DNA of 64,000 nt from Limnomonas spitsbergensis (GCA_037349105.1 JAYJMM010000037.1:3720001-3784000), one strand, 5' to 3'; counted from the stretch's first letter, positions 1-11,850 are shown. Made by a program: numbers and translations. The notes: generated by a model from the sequence alone, not told the origin.

Positions 1-1
1 G

Positions 2-103
2 ACGCAACCGGATCTGGATGAGGATCTGGATGAGGATCTGGTTGAGGATCTGGATGAGGATTCGGATGAGGATCTAGATGAGGATCCAAAGGGAGAATAT
101 TAA
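2..103 (+). CDS. Possible 3' end of an acidic-tail protein (partial)
   Basis: Read from base 2, the plus strand gives an uninterrupted Asp/Glu/Leu-rich stretch of repeated DEDL units that ends in PKGEY and a TAA at 101-103. It is encoded by a 12-bp tandem unit (GATGAGGATCTG and variants, about 10-90). The third-position changes and the clean stop fit the acidic C-terminus of a gene that begins left of the window. The same bases could equally be an intronic or intergenic minisatellite that happens to be open. The family cannot be recognised from 33 residues. Confidence 0.3.
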   Translation, partial: TQPDLDEDLDEDLVEDLDEDSDEDLDEDPKGEY

Positions 104-2011
104 AAAACGGTAAACACATGAAGCAGCCCTGACGTCCTTTTGGCTGCCCTCAGGCGGATTTGTCTGAGTTTGCGACATTGATCATTTTTGGTTTGTAGTC
201 GAAAGGGGAATTAATAACGCAAGTGCCACGGGCGAACCTGGCTTATTAATTGCTAAACGTATTTCAGCATTTGTCAAAATGTTCTCTAGGAGCTAGGATC
301 CAGAATTATGTTGCTCATTTACAATAAAGCGTGTTGTTAAGTTCAGTAGCCAAGGCTTTCATGACAGTTCACTGTCCTTTGCACAGAAGCAAAAGCCATG
401 ACCGGTACTTCATCCTACGCGTGTTACTTTGTAACATTCATTCAAATCTAAGAATGGAGAAGATAATAATAATTGGTGAAGTGAAAAGTAACACAACGTT
501 AAATGTCTAACGCATTAGAGGGTTCGGGGTTTTGAGGGACGCCAGCCAGCTTCCTATGCCTTTGTCTTCACAACCTATGCTTCACAACTTTTGATTTTGT
601 CTTCAGAACTGTCATGTTGACTTGTCCCTTGTCCCTTGTTTAAAATTGTGTGTGTTTGGTTTGGGGGGGGGTAAACTGGGGTGTGAGATGTAACATTTCG
701 GCAATTTTATTTTGTGAACTAGACATTACAAAAGGCAACCAGCTTCAGTAGCAGGGTCAAAGGTTAGCAAATGAGCGCGATAGCTCCTGAACCGGGACAG
801 AAACTACGGTAGTACGGAAAAGGAAATTGCCCATAAGGTGTAAATTTGAGACGGCCATAAACAGCGACATAAGTATGTGCCGTCACCCTCCCAGGTCACC
901 CCAGGCGGCAAGCGACCAGCAAGGCTACCTGTTCACCCTCTCCCTGGACATGATTGAGAGGGTAGGATGGGGGCACCTTTTGTCACACCGGGCGGGCACT
1001 GGCTAGAGAAATAAGGCCTTACAAATGACACAAAATTGAAGTACAGCCCGCGGGACACAAGGTGCTAACTGTCAGCAAGCTGATCACCCGTTGAGGGAGG
1101 CTGTGATCACTTTTTTTTTCTCGGCTACAAGTTCAACCTTGGCAGGCTCTTTCAGGACTGAAACTGGACCGGCCTGCAATTGGTGACCAAAGCAGCAAGG
1201 CTGGCCACGAATGAGGCCTCCGGCCAGGCAGCGGCCGGAGTGTAGCTGACATGTAGCTGAGTCACGAAAAAAGAAACACTGGCTGCGATGATCCTGGCAC
1301 AACTGGGAAGAAGGCAGTGATGACAGCCTGGTTAGGGTGTAGCCTGATTTCTGTCTCCTCTCCGCCATGTGCCAGCGCCCAGAGGTAGAGGCCCCTTAGA
1401 ATATAGCCGCCACAACTGCAACGCATACCACCGCCCAAACTTTAGCATGGATTCTGGGCGGGCTGCAAGATTCCCACTGCTGAGCTGGAGAGAGGCGTCT
1501 CCGGGTGGGTGGTGAGGCGGAGGAGGTCCTCCTTCACCGCTTCCGCCATGCTGAGATGGTCCAGATGGTACAACATGCGGCTGACAACGTAGGAAACTGC
1601 CGCCTGGGCACAATTAAAGACGGAGAAGCGGGTTTTTTAATTTTGGGAATGAGAATAGGGAGGCCGGCCGTCGAGCAGCCGTTAGCTGTCAGATATGAAA
1701 AATTAGATCTCAGACAGAAAGCAGAGACACAAATCACTTCAGAGGATCCTAAGTACCACGCAGCAGAACAGCAAAGACAAGGCCTAACCAAAGAGCGCGG
1801 TTTATTTACAATGGGGGGCCGATGGCTGAGCAGCCGTTATCCCAAGTGCTACATCTGGAGAGACAGATCCCATATAGACAACTGAAAAACGTAGGGCTGG
1901 TCCAGGTCAGGTGAAGTGAATTTCAGAAGAGGGAAAGCAAGATAAGCGCGAGGTGCAGCTGGAGTGTATGGAATCTATGTATAATTGCTGGTTCACAAGC
2001 AAGACATGAAT
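104..2011. other. Intergenic, no gene recognised
   Basis: No reading frame here resembles a known family, and I found no convincing chain of splice sites joining coding segments. Frames of about 90-126 codons around 1084-1885 overlap on both strands with no biased codon use, so they look like chance. A G run lies at about 663-671. Confidence 0.5.
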
Positions 2012-2083
2012 GTGTCCATAGTCAAACGGTTATGATTCTCGCCTTCCAAGCGAGTGGCCTGGGTTCGACTCCCAGTGGACACA
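2012..2083 (+). tRNA. tRNA-Gly (anticodon TCC)
   Basis: A complete cloverleaf of 72 bases can be folded by hand. The acceptor GTGTCCA (2012-2018) pairs perfectly with TGGACAC (2076-2082), followed by discriminator A at 2083. The D stem is GTCA/TGAT. The anticodon stem CTCGC/GCGAG encloses loop CTTCCAA with anticodon TCC at 2045-2047. The T stem CTGGG/CCCAG encloses TTCGACT. There is no intron and no encoded CCA. It reads GGA (and probably GGG) codons. A T5 run at 2086-2090 immediately downstream fits a Pol III terminator. Confidence 0.95.
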
Positions 2084-2085
2084 CG

Positions 2086-2090
2086 TTTTT
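2086..2090 (+). terminator. Pol III T-run terminator of tRNA-Gly
   Basis: Five T residues lie three bases after the tRNA discriminator base, the usual position for RNA polymerase III termination. Confidence 0.7.
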
Positions 2091-2786
2091 GGCACAGGAG
2101 CGCTCGCGCTGATTACACGAAAAGTAATCATGGAAGTTGTTATCGGAGAATGGGCTTCTGCATTGTGCTTCTACTTACAGTCACATACAATTCCTACCGC
2201 CTTTCGCCGAGGACGCGTGCTTGGTTTGAGAGTACTGTCGTCAAGTGCGCGGCCACGCTCCGCTCGTGAACCAGCAAATAGGGATGATCAGAACCTGTGT
2301 GCCCGACCTGTGTGCACACAAGTGGCGGGACTTTTGAGTACCCGTGATTTTCAATGGAAAGCTCGTTCCGCGTATATAGACCAGCAGCTCAACCAACCAG
2401 TGTTGTGTGGCTGCTGGGCAGCTCGTGTACGACAAAATACCTGTACCCAACTACCCACCACTGGTGTGCCCCTCAAAGCATCGGCGCAGCACCAAGGCGA
2501 ACCAGGCCTTAGATACCTCATGTTCAAGGGGTCTAGCCACATCCTCCTCCAGGATGCCATGGTAGCGTCCAGTTTTTTTTAGTGGGATTTGCAATTAATT
2601 TTGGTTACTTTCTGTGCGCAATCGAAGCGAGCCAGGGGGGTGTGGGGGGTTTCCCCCCCACATGGGGGTCCGCGGCAACGCCCCCGGAGCTCAGAAGAAA
2701 TAGCTCTATCTGCAGAGGAAGACACATTGTGAAAATGCTCAGAATTAAATGATTTGAAGTTAAATAACATTATTAGTGACAAAGCC

Positions 2787-2905
2787 AATGAGGTCCACAT
2801 GGGGCACCAAATGTCCAGTGAAGTTCCAATGGGGCACCAAATGTATGTCCAACGAGGTTCAGATGGGTCAACAATTGTCCAATGAGGTTGCAATGGAGTG
2901 CGTCC
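2787..2905 (+). repeat. Degenerate tandem repeat, about 30 bp x 4
   Basis: Four successive units share the pattern AATGAGGTTCxxATGGGGCAxCAAATGTCC (for example at 2787, 2817, 2850 and 2880), with substitutions and small indels between copies. It lies just downstream (in transposase orientation) of the hAT-like relic and may belong to that element. Confidence 0.65.
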
Positions 2906-2930
2906 AACATGGGGGGTTTGTTTGGTTTGA

Positions 2931-3829
2931 TCACTTGTCCACACCCCTCCTCTGCTTCGCTAGCGCCCACCGGCTGATGCCCTTTCTGTAAGGGAAAGAG
3001 GCCAGGGTGTACCTCTTGGAGGCTTTCATTCTGATCACATCTGTGACGTGGGGATTCACTAGCCTACTCCTCAGGGAATTCTTGGTGAAATTCATGATGG
3101 AGAAGAGCCTCTCATCCTCCACAGAACCCGGAACCATGACTAGTGCAATCTGAGCAAGCTTAACCCACTCCGAGCACGAGCGAGAGAAAGAACTCCCCTT
3201 GCACAGAAGGGCCATGAATCGAGAGGCCAGCCCAACGGTCTCAGCCATCGACGGGGCTCTCCTCTCGCTCCCCCCTCGCCTCCTCCCCCTCCTCCTCCCT
3301 TGCATCCTCCTCTTCAACCATGCTCCACAACTCCTTCACCGCTGCCGCAGCATAGACCTTAAAGCTGCCAGCCTGCTGCTGCAGCTGGTCCGCATCAAGC
3401 ATGGGTGGGATGATGGCATCACCCACCGTTGCCTTTGCGACACCGTAGAAGGTACAGATAGTGTCAAGCCTGGCCTTGAAGTCTGGCAGTGAGAAGTCTC
3501 CGCGCAAGTGCTGAGGGAACATCAGCGACAGAGCTCGCAGGAGGGACTGCGCTGGAAAGCGCCTTGCTAGCTCTGGCAGCAGCACCAAGACAGCCCGGGT
3601 GGCAGATGCCTTGACACGGCTCACAATGCCGTCCAGCATGGGCTCAGTGACTCGCACCAACTGCATGCTTGCTGGTGCGTCGGGTGTAATGCACGGGCAA
3701 GGCCCCAGGCTTCCGCATGGGCTGGATCTCTACTAATGTGTCAATATTTGCGGCCACGGCATTACTTGTATTAGGAAGAAACGACAGAATCGAGCGTTGC
3801 TTGCCCAGGCTCGGCCCCCTTGGCGGCAT
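2931..3829 (-). pseudogene. Broken hAT-superfamily transposase-like gene
   Basis: Three minus-strand segments in different frames read as one decayed protein. The N-terminal part (3829 to about 3644) starts MPPRGPSLGKQRSILSF. The middle part is about 3666-3241. The C-terminal part (about 3250-2931) contains PGSVEDERLFSIMNF followed by LRSRLVNPHVTDVIRM, which has the form of the hAT C-terminal dimerisation region (conserved E/R-F-S near the start, then LR.RL). Frame changes near 3650 and within the polypyrimidine tract at about 3245-3300 break it; one could in principle be a short intron. No BED finger or complete catalytic core is present, and no terminal inverted repeats or 8-bp target duplication were found. 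It is probably a dead transposon or a domesticated fragment. Confidence 0.55.
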
Positions 3830-5265
3830 TGTTGCGAAAGGAGTTCAGAAAGGCACTTCGGCAATTAAGAAAAGCGTCTCGAATCGAAAGAAAGAAAGAA
3901 AACGCCTGAGCGTGGCTTGAGGAATACGGGATTTTAAATGCCGTACACCGGACGCTGTTTGTCGAACCTTTGCCTCACGGTACAAAGCAGGTTACGGGGC
4001 TTACGATCTTGAAGCGCAAATAATTAAAATCTGGTTACCGCTCAACTGAGCCTCTGCGAGGCCGAATTAATTGTTTGGTTACCGGTTTGGTTACGAGTCG
4101 TAACCGGTAACCACAAAAAAAAACTGGTGGCGTCACTCTACTCCACACCTCCGACAGGAGGGTGGCATGCATGGCTGCATCATCGTACTGGCTGTGCATG
4201 GTAGTCATTCAATACCAGCCCCACGCAGCCGAGCAGGGCCCAGCGGGTATGCACTGTTCTAAACCTATCAACCGGTATCTGCAACATCCTGGCTACCTGG
4301 GACTCACGCAGGTCGCAGGGATTGCAGGCTGCATGCCCACTTCTTCTTGATGCCGGCCTCCTCCTTGGCTCCTTGGGCTACGGACCACCCCTATACGGTA
4401 CTCAACTACCGTACAGGTCAACACGGTCCTGTAATACGACAGATGTATGATAGCAGGGGGCAGGTTTTTATTAGGAATACACCGTACATATCAATGGATT
4501 GTAGCGGATTTGGGCAGTTGGAAACATGGCGGGATAGGACATCCCGGAGCAATGAGTGAATGACGCTTGTAGATTGCCACTTGCGAGGCTGCTGCGGTGC
4601 TGGAATGCAAGTTTATTGAGAAGCAAATCCACGTATGCATGAGGCAAGCAGGAGGCCAGTCCAAGCATGAAGAGTACGGTAGTTAATTTTAATTGGTGAG
4701 GTCCAGCAGCCTAGCCAGGCCATTCGACAGGCTAGGCTCTGCAGCCTGGGCAGCCTGGGCAGGTTATAAGCAGGTTATAAGTACATCGAAGAAATGCATG
4801 ATGCGAATATTGGAGGGTTCCTGGCTGTGGACTCTTTTCCATGTGCTGAGTAGAGCGGCATGACTGCATACTCTCCCATAGGAAACAAAGTACCCTACAG
4901 AAACAACCTATGAGAAAAAGGGTACACAAAGATGTACTTTGCCTTTGTGTGAGGCGATTACTTTGAGTTTTTGAACCGCAGGGCCAAAAGTAGATTTTAT
5001 TAAGCCGCAGGGGCCACCCATAGCAATGTTAATCCGCGAAGCCTCCTTCGTGGAAAGCTGGCGCTTCGCTAGCAAGATCAGGCGTAGCAACTACAAGGGT
5101 AGGTGGGAACGCAAAGAGCATGACGATCAGAATACCAGTACCATTGTGGGAAAGTGTGGGGAAGTGTGGGGAATTTGTACGGTGTCGGTACTCCAGGCAA
5201 ACATTTCAGATTTTAAGTACCGATATCAAGTACACCCTAGAATGATTAATTATTCAACTGCGTGT
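3830..5265. other. Intergenic, no gene recognised
   Basis: AT-richer sequence with short CGGTAC/GTACCG-like motifs (for example around 4390-4420 and 5180-5225) and a TAACCGGTAACC palindrome-like patch near 4075-4110. No coding signal was recognised. Confidence 0.45.
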
Positions 5266-5267
5266 TA

Positions 5268-5698
5268 CCGTAGTATCAGTCAAATTTCGTTTTATATTGA
5301 ATTCGTTTTTTGTTTGGAAACATTCTAATTAACAAAATCACGGTGTCGTTTTAGTGGTTTGTTTTTCTGATCGGAGGCTGAATTTGTTTACGATCACTGA
5401 TCCGTTTCTGCTCCGGAACCACGAAAACAAAAATGACAAACATGTGCCAGAGCAGCCCGTGCCTTCGCTGTAGGGAAATAATACAGCTTTTAGCTCATTA
5501 CGACAGTATTTATATGCGAAAGGAGCGAGGCTGCGACGTGTACAGTGCTCTTTTTCGCGAGGCGTTTTGTTTCATGTCTTGGGACAAAACATTCGTTTTT
5601 TTTGTTCGTTTTCTTGTTCCGGTCGAAATTATCGTGGAAATCAGCCATTCGTTTTCTTGAAAAACGATCAATAAAACGAAATCGGACTGACACTACGG
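5268..5698. mobile_element. MITE-like element with 28-bp terminal inverted repeats
   Basis: Bases 5268-5295 and the reverse complement of 5671-5698 match at 25 of 28 positions, beginning CCGTAGT and ending TTTCGTTTTAT. Both ends are flanked by TA (5266-5267 and 5699-5700), the duplication expected for Tc1/mariner-type insertion, although TA is too short to be strong proof. The roughly 430-bp interior has no transposase-sized frame but is rich in CGTTTT/AAAACG motifs. A non-autonomous element is the simplest reading. Confidence 0.65.
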
Positions 5699-5700
5699 TA

Positions 5701-7725
5701 TTCCGCACGGGCATATTAACATTAAATGGTGCTAAGTCAAAGGACGTCTACGATACAGTACATGCTGGCCAAGCAACAGCCGCCCATTTTCGTTTTCCCA
5801 CCCGTAGATGAGTAGATTTGGCGCCAAGCAGCCGAGCCCTTTGGAACCGGGTCCAGAGGGGCAAACATCTTTGACTTGATGGCCACCCCCCCAGACTCCT
5901 GGAAAGGAGCCCAAGGTGGTTAGGCCTCAGCCCTAGTATCAAATTTGCAGGCCCTATCCTACCAGCCCCAGCTGACCCCACCCCAGCCCCAGCCAGTCAG
6001 CCATACAGATCTAGCATTCCAGATTTCCAGGAGGGCCCAGAGGTGCACCGTCATGGACAGATCCAGCATTCCCTCGTGTTTGTTCCGTTCTTTATTTCCT
6101 CCCAACCCTTTACTAAGGCGCCCACGCGGCCGAGCCTTTTTGAGCAGGGCCCAGAGGTTGAATGCCAGTGACAAATCTGACATTCGCCCCCAAACTCCTG
6201 GAAAGGAGTCCAAGGTGGTTCGGCCTCAGCTGTAGTCTAAAATTTGCAGGCCGTATGTATGAATATATCCTACCAGCCCTAGCCTTATCCAACCCCAGCC
6301 CCAGCCCCTGCCTGAATGAACCCCAGCCCCAGCCCCAGCCAGGCAGCCATACAGATCTAGCACTCCCCCCGCCCCAGCCGTAAAGCCCTAGCCCCACACC
6401 CAGTTACGTGCCGCTGTTTGAAGTTGCGCCACAGAATCCCAGACCTCTGATAGTGGCCACAGCAGGCTCAGCCCTAGCCCATATATACACACCCCACGTC
6501 TCACCCTTTTTAGCCAAGGTAGCACCCGCCCTCCCCTTCGCCATGCATGCAATCCCATAGGAGCAGTCTATTTAGGCTGCTCAACAGCTGCTGGGATGCA
6601 GGTTCCGAATGCTGGCAGCTGCTTCGTAAGCTGCTTTGGATTCCGTGTCGCATATAGATGAGGCTAAAAGGTGGAAGCTGATCACCTGCCGAGGAATGTA
6701 CCTTGAAAAATCGCATTTTCACGAAATCCCATGCACCGTCGGTACTGCCTTGCACCGTCCGCTAAATTGAAACGAGACCTTGTGACTGACGGCACCGGGC
6801 GACTGATGGGCTGAGGAGTGCGGCCATTGATGGAGGACGCCAGTCGTCGCTTGAAACAGAGCTTGAGCGTAAGGGTTCACAACTTCCATAAATCCACGTG
6901 AGGAGTGTGCAGGCATGCTCCCGCGCCCGCTCTTTACGACCAGGGTTGTCGACCTAAAAATTCTCCTGAATTGCGTATCAGGGGTTCATATCTAGCCACT
7001 AAAACGATTAATATCTGGAGCGCATCGTTGGCCTTGAGCAATCCTTGAGCTTTGCACTTCTGCAGCCTGCTATCCTGCCTCCAGAGTCCAGAGCGAGTGC
7101 AGGCGTGTAGCATTAGTTGAGCACATCCACTTCAGCACATCATTGCCTCTGGTGAGCGAAAAGGGACAGAAGGTGGGGTAACAACAAGTGGGCAACAAGA
7201 GGGACATGCTTGTCATGATAGGGTATGTCAGGGACTCCGGGATATCTGTTTAGTTCTTCTCATGATTGTGTTTGGCCCAAAACTAGCCCTGACAGCAAAA
7301 GTTTTTGGTGGTCCTTTACTACGTGGAGGGTTTGACCCTGCTTCAGTTTCCTTCGATTACCATGTTTCTTCATGGGACATTTTTCTGCGCCACTGGTTTG
7401 CACAGCCCGGTTCTTTTCGAAATCCCAACATGCTTAGGGGTGGGTTTGTAGATGAAAACAACAGCAGCGGCAGCCCCGCAGCCCAGAACGGCAAAATTAG
7501 CATCCATGAAGCATGCTGTAGATTTACTTTGCATTCCCTCATAATTAACCTTGTTTGGGGGTGAAGGGTACATTGAAATAATAATTATAAATCATTGAAA
7601 CCAGTTTCCAGTCAGAAATGGAGACTTTGGGTCGACAAAGTCCTCGGAGGGCAGCATGAAAAAAGTTAACTCATACCTGAATGAATGAGAGCAATGAAAT
7701 CTATGGTGAAGCCATTATTGGCTTT
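5701..7725. other. Intergenic, dispersed and local repeats only
   Basis: Contains a local duplication (5812-5970 and 6112-6280) and CCAGCCCCAGCC runs (about 5960-6000 and 6290-6385). No gene was recognised; frames in the C-rich part are low-complexity artefacts. Confidence 0.45.
5812..6280 (-). repeat. Two copies of a ~160-bp repeat containing dispersed family C
   Basis: 5812-5970 and 6112-6280 share an ordered set of blocks: GCCGAGCC, a (C/G)GGxCCAGAGG block, an ACTCCTGGAAAGGAG palindrome, AAGGTGGTT(A/C)GGCCTCAGC, and AATTTGCAGGCC followed by CCTACCAGCC. The second copy includes the CGCCCACGCGGCCGAGC core that recurs at 11.3 kb and 46.3 kb in the opposite orientation. It looks like a short dispersed element that was also duplicated in place. 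Confidence 0.6.
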
Positions 7726-8257
7726 CAGTGTTGGGCGATTTACAGTTGCGGTGTAACTTGGGTATTCTTTTACGGTGTACATTACCGTACAGGCCAGATT
7801 TCACCGACGGCGTGATTACGGTGATTTTGGATACGGTAAATTACAGTCATCTCAGAGGCATATAACCGTAAATTACAGGTTCAAAACCGTAAATTTACAG
7901 GCATACAACCATAAACCGTAAAATTACAGCCCTTGGCCGAGTAAGCCGGGTCCCTGGCCGGATATCCGGTCATCTGATGCAGTGATGCCTCCTCATTTTG
8001 CTGTGTAGCCTCGTGAATGCTGCTGAATTAGGCTTAGCACCTCGCCCTTTATTTTTGTAACCTGATTAGCCATGGTGTGTGGCTGCTGAGTCCATAGTGA
8101 GCCCAATATTCACACGGGAGAGGCTCCACACTTTTACGGCTCATGAAAACCGGAGGAGTTCTATTTTTACCGTAGTTTAAGGTTTACGGTGTTAATAGGT
8201 AAACACACCGTATTTCTAACACCTGAGTCCCTCTTACGGTGTAATCACCCAATACTG
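7726..8257. mobile_element. MITE-like element, hAT-type ends
   Basis: The left end CAGTGTTGGGCGATT (7726-7740) and the reverse complement of the right end (8243-8257) match at 13 of 15 positions. Ends beginning CAG are typical of hAT elements. The 8-bp flanks agree at only 5 of 8 bases, so any target duplication has decayed. The interior carries repeated ACCGTAAATTACAG-like motifs in both orientations (about 7760-7930 and 8165-8245) and no protein-sized frame. A non-autonomous hAT element is inferred; the broken transposase at 2931-3829 is of the same superfamily, but no link is shown. Confidence 0.5.
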
Positions 8258-8397
8258 CTGGTTTATGTTTATTTGGATGTAGACTTATTTTGACCTGCAT
8301 GAACCTAGGTCAAACTCTTCCTCACTGTCCCGTTGAGCAGTAGAGACGTACTCAGCTGATTGAAGATCCGCTAATCTGGGGTCTGACAAACCACACC

Positions 8398-10059
8398 ATG
8401 ACCTCATCCACTTCAATCGAGGCTATCAAGACAGTTGTGTCCCCTTCTCCTTCCCCAAACGAGGGCCCAGCCATAGTCACTAGTATGCAAGATCTTGGTG
8501 CAGACACTCTTGGCATCATCCACAGCAATGCAGATGCATGGCTATGCAATGCTCAAGGCCCCCCTCAACCTGGTGCCCCCCGAACCAGTAGGGTACAGTA
8601 TGGAGCATGGCGGGTGTGCAGGCAGTGGCGCGACTGCCTCAGCGCCAGCCCCATGAACCTGGCCCGTGCCATGGTGGCCGTACACGGTCCTGACTTGGCC
8701 CTCATGAGAGCTGTTGGCTGCAATTGCCGATAATTTAACGACTTGGAGCTTGTGGCGCTCATGCTTACATTGGGTGCAAGAGCAGACAGTGAGGATGGAG
8801 GAGTGTTGGTACATGCAGCAGAGTATGGACAGACAGCTATGTTGCTGGGGTGGAGAGAGCATGCTCCCCGTGCTGATTGCCAGGATGGGGGGGCCCTGCT
8901 GGGTGCAGCACGACATGGCCACCAGGCGATGGTGCGGCTTTTGTTGGGATGGAAGGAGCATGCTCCCCGTGCTGATTGCCAGGATGGGGAGGCACTAAGG
9001 CTAGCTGCGCGTATGGGCCAAGAGGCGGTAGTGCGGCTGTTGTTGGATTGGAAGGAGCATGCTCCACGTGCCAACTGCCAGGATGGGGAGGCACTTACGC
9101 TAGCTGCGTGTATGGGCCACCAGGCGGTAGTGCGGCTATTGTTGGGATGGAGGGAGCATGCTCCCCGTGCTGATTGCCAGGATGGGGAGGCACTTAGGCT
9201 AGCTGCACGTATGGGCCAGGAGGCAGTAGTGCGGCTATTGTTGGATTGGAAGAAGCATGCTGCCCGTGCCGACTGCCAGGATGGGGAGGCACTTAGGCTA
9301 GCTGCGTGTATGGGCCAAGAGGCGGTAGTGCGGCTATTGTTGGAGTGGAAGGAGCATGCTCCCCGCGCCGACTGCCAGGATGGGGGAGCACTGGTGGGGG
9401 CAGCACACAATGGCAACGAGTCAATGGTGCGGTTGTTGTTGGAGTGGAAGGAGCATGCGCCCCGTGCGGACTGCCAGGATGGAGAGGCACTGTTCCTGGC
9501 AGCAGAGAATGACGACGAGGCGATGGTGCGGCTGTTGCTGGAATGGAGGGAGCATGTGCCCAGTGCGGACTGCCAGGATGGGCAGGCCTTGGTCTATGCA
9601 GCACAAAATGGCCACGAGGTGGTGGTGCGGCTGTTGTTAGGGTGGAGTGAGCATGCGCCCCGTGAGGACTGTCAAGTTGGAAAGGCACTGTTGCTTGCAG
9701 CCGGGTTTGGCCACCATGTGGTGGTGCGGCTGTTGTTAGGGTGGAGGGAGCATGCGGCCCGCGCTGACTGCAAGGATGGGAGGGCACTGGTGCTGGCCGC
9801 CGCAATGGGGGATGAGGCGATGGTGCGGCTGTTGTTGGGATGGAAGGAGCATGCCCCCCGGGCTGACTGCCATAATGGGTTGGCACTGGTGGCGGCAGCC
9901 GACATTGGCCACGAGTCCATTGTGCGGCTGTTGTTGGAGTGTAGGGAGCACGCCCCCAGTGCCGATTTTAGGAATAGGTTGGCACTCTTGTCGGCAGCCC
10001 ATTATGGCCACCAGGCGGTGGTGTGGCTGTTGCTGGATGGTTGTGAGAATGCACCCTAG
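8398..10059 (+). pseudogene. Ankyrin-repeat gene interrupted by one in-frame TAA
   Basis: One continuous frame runs from ATG 8398 to the stop at 10057-10059, broken only by TAA at 8731-8733. The first 111 residues contain a WRVCRQWRDCLSASPMN segment of unknown function. After the stop the frame carries 12-13 ankyrin repeats of 33 residues (99 bp) of the form DGEALRLAARMGQEAVVRLL followed by LDWKEHAPRADCQ. The LAA...G..AVVRLLL core is the ankyrin signature; the fixed W.EHAPRADC inter-repeat segment is distinctive. Repeats in the middle are nearly identical at the DNA level, so expansion is recent. The first ATG after the TAA is 8761; the codon at 8743 is TTG and an unlikely start. It could be a recent nonsense pseudogene, a read-through or edited transcript, or a downstream-start gene. 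Ankyrin proteins mediate protein binding; no partner can be named. Confidence 0.65.
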
Positions 10060-11303
10060 GTCGTAAACCCTGAACACTATTCCCTAACCTAGGCCCTGGC
10101 TGTCAGGGGGGGAAGGGCACTACACTTGGCTAATAGGTGTTGGTTTTCCCCACGCAGCTGTCATAATGCATATGTTACTAGAACGTTGTGGCACACTGCC
10201 GCTTGTATACGGTAAGCGGCATCCTGTTTGTAGCAACATGTCACACAGGTGTACACCTTGTGGATATGTACTGAAGTTATGTTTCTTGCACAATACACTT
10301 GTGCATGCTTGCCAAGATTTTTTTAAGAAACGCCTTGCTCTATACTGCCTGTGCCACCCTGGGATGTGGTAAATCATCAATTGCTTAGTCCAAATGTACA
10401 AACTGATGTACATGACAGGTATGTGTACACACCAATTTACCGTCTCAGCCAGACCTGGCAGCTTAAAATGCTACAGTGTCACCATGTAAGCCAAAATTGT
10501 TTTTCCGACCTCAGCGATTTCCCATGGATTATGCTTGCGGCCTAGCCCCTTTGATTTTCCAAATGATGCACGTTTCTTCGCATGCCACGATCTGTCTTAT
10601 CCTATCCAAACCTGTTCGGGATACCTGTAAACATACCATGCTCACTAGCTGATGGAATCTTGTTGTTCACGGTATAGTAATTTGCAAGCAAATTATTGTA
10701 CATCCATATTTGTTTCATATTTACTGACAGATGCGAAGGCTGGGTGGGGAGGGCCTTGCGTGCATGGTTGGGGGTCAATGACGTTACACCTCTTTGTACA
10801 TGGTTACAATTTAACGGCATGCTTACACCAACGACATGATTACAATTTCCCCAGAACAACTAACACATGAATATCAGAGGGGGCGTTGCTGCTGACGCAA
10901 TGGTTAAAAGCCCTCAAACCCCTCAGCTGTGTCATCAAATATATTAAATGCTGAGGCGAATCCCCAAGGCGCTTCAGCCGTTCATTAGACCAGCCACTTT
11001 AAAAGCTCTTTGTTTCCGAAAGGAGCGTGGGCGAGACCTTCGAGACCAGAGGAAATCAACCCTGAGGCATCGTCCCAACTAAACGCCTAGCCGTGCCAGT
11101 GACGGACTGAAGGCTGCTTACTGCAAGGGTAAACAGAACTTGAGAACCTCCAGACTGCAGAAGCATGTCCGACGCCATGCTTGAATGTCTGCCCCCACTC
11201 AACTTTTTCCTAGCCAGCCTCATGCCACACTTTTGCGTGCGAGGCCCTTGGGCTTGGGACGGTCCGCAAGGCAATATTCAGTGAGTGAGGGGGATACCAT
11301 AGG

Positions 11304-11390
11304 GGTCAATGACGTTACACCTCTGGGCCCGCTCAAAGCTCGGCCGCGTGGGCGCCCACCTGTTCAGAAGGGAGAAAACAAGACAATAAA
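11304..11390 (+). repeat. Dispersed repeat family C
   Basis: Core GCTCGGCCGCGTGGGCGCCC preceded by GACGTTACACCTCTGGGCCC and followed by an AAAACAAGACAATAAAAGG-like A-rich tail. The same core and order occur at 46291-46385 (same strand), at 6089-6172 (opposite strand), and in weaker form at 11851-11915, 11980-12030 and 5815-5878. Confidence 0.6.
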
Positions 11391-11850
11391 AGGAAGAGGG
11401 GGGGAAAGGAACAAAAGGAGAGGCCGGGAAGGCAGTGAAGACCAAGTCCGACACCTGAGTTCCACTAGAGACTAGCCCTAAACAAAGCCTCTGAGAAAAG
11501 AAAAATCCACAAAAGCAAGCGTATCCCACCCCTGCTCGGCCTGGTACAACTGGTGGAAGTTAGTGGCAGCGCCTGGAGGACCTGCCCACCCCCGCTCCCG
11601 TAACTGCTCCCTGACACTAGGGCACTGGAAGCACACATAGGGGACACCATAGGGGGTATTGACTCCTCTGGATGGTACCGGTACATATCAGACCGAGAGA
11701 AGCTTGGTATCTGGAGGGCAGAAGGAAGAATTGAGACCATAATCGACACATATCCCTGCTGACGCGGTCGAGCATTCAGCATGTCTCAGAGGCGTGACAG
11801 CATTGGCAAGCATGTAATCCCAATGGCGGCCGCCTACGTCCGGATGGCAT

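Larger units (their letters stand above)
2084..2930. other. Intergenic stretch with a short tandem repeat at its 3' end
   Basis: No gene is recognised between the tRNA and the transposase relic. A C/G-rich patch occurs at 2635-2690. The only structured part is the degenerate tandem repeat at 2787-2905. Confidence 0.5.

Noticed and set aside
8743..8745. Start of the ankyrin protein at 8743
   Set aside because: The codon is TTG; a nuclear eukaryotic gene would be expected to use ATG, either 8398 (through a stop) or 8761.
8565..9886. Minus-strand frames of 197-283 codons antisense to the ankyrin array
   Set aside because: Shadow frames of the 99-bp ankyrin repeat; low-complexity Ser/Ala/Thr/Pro with no family resemblance.
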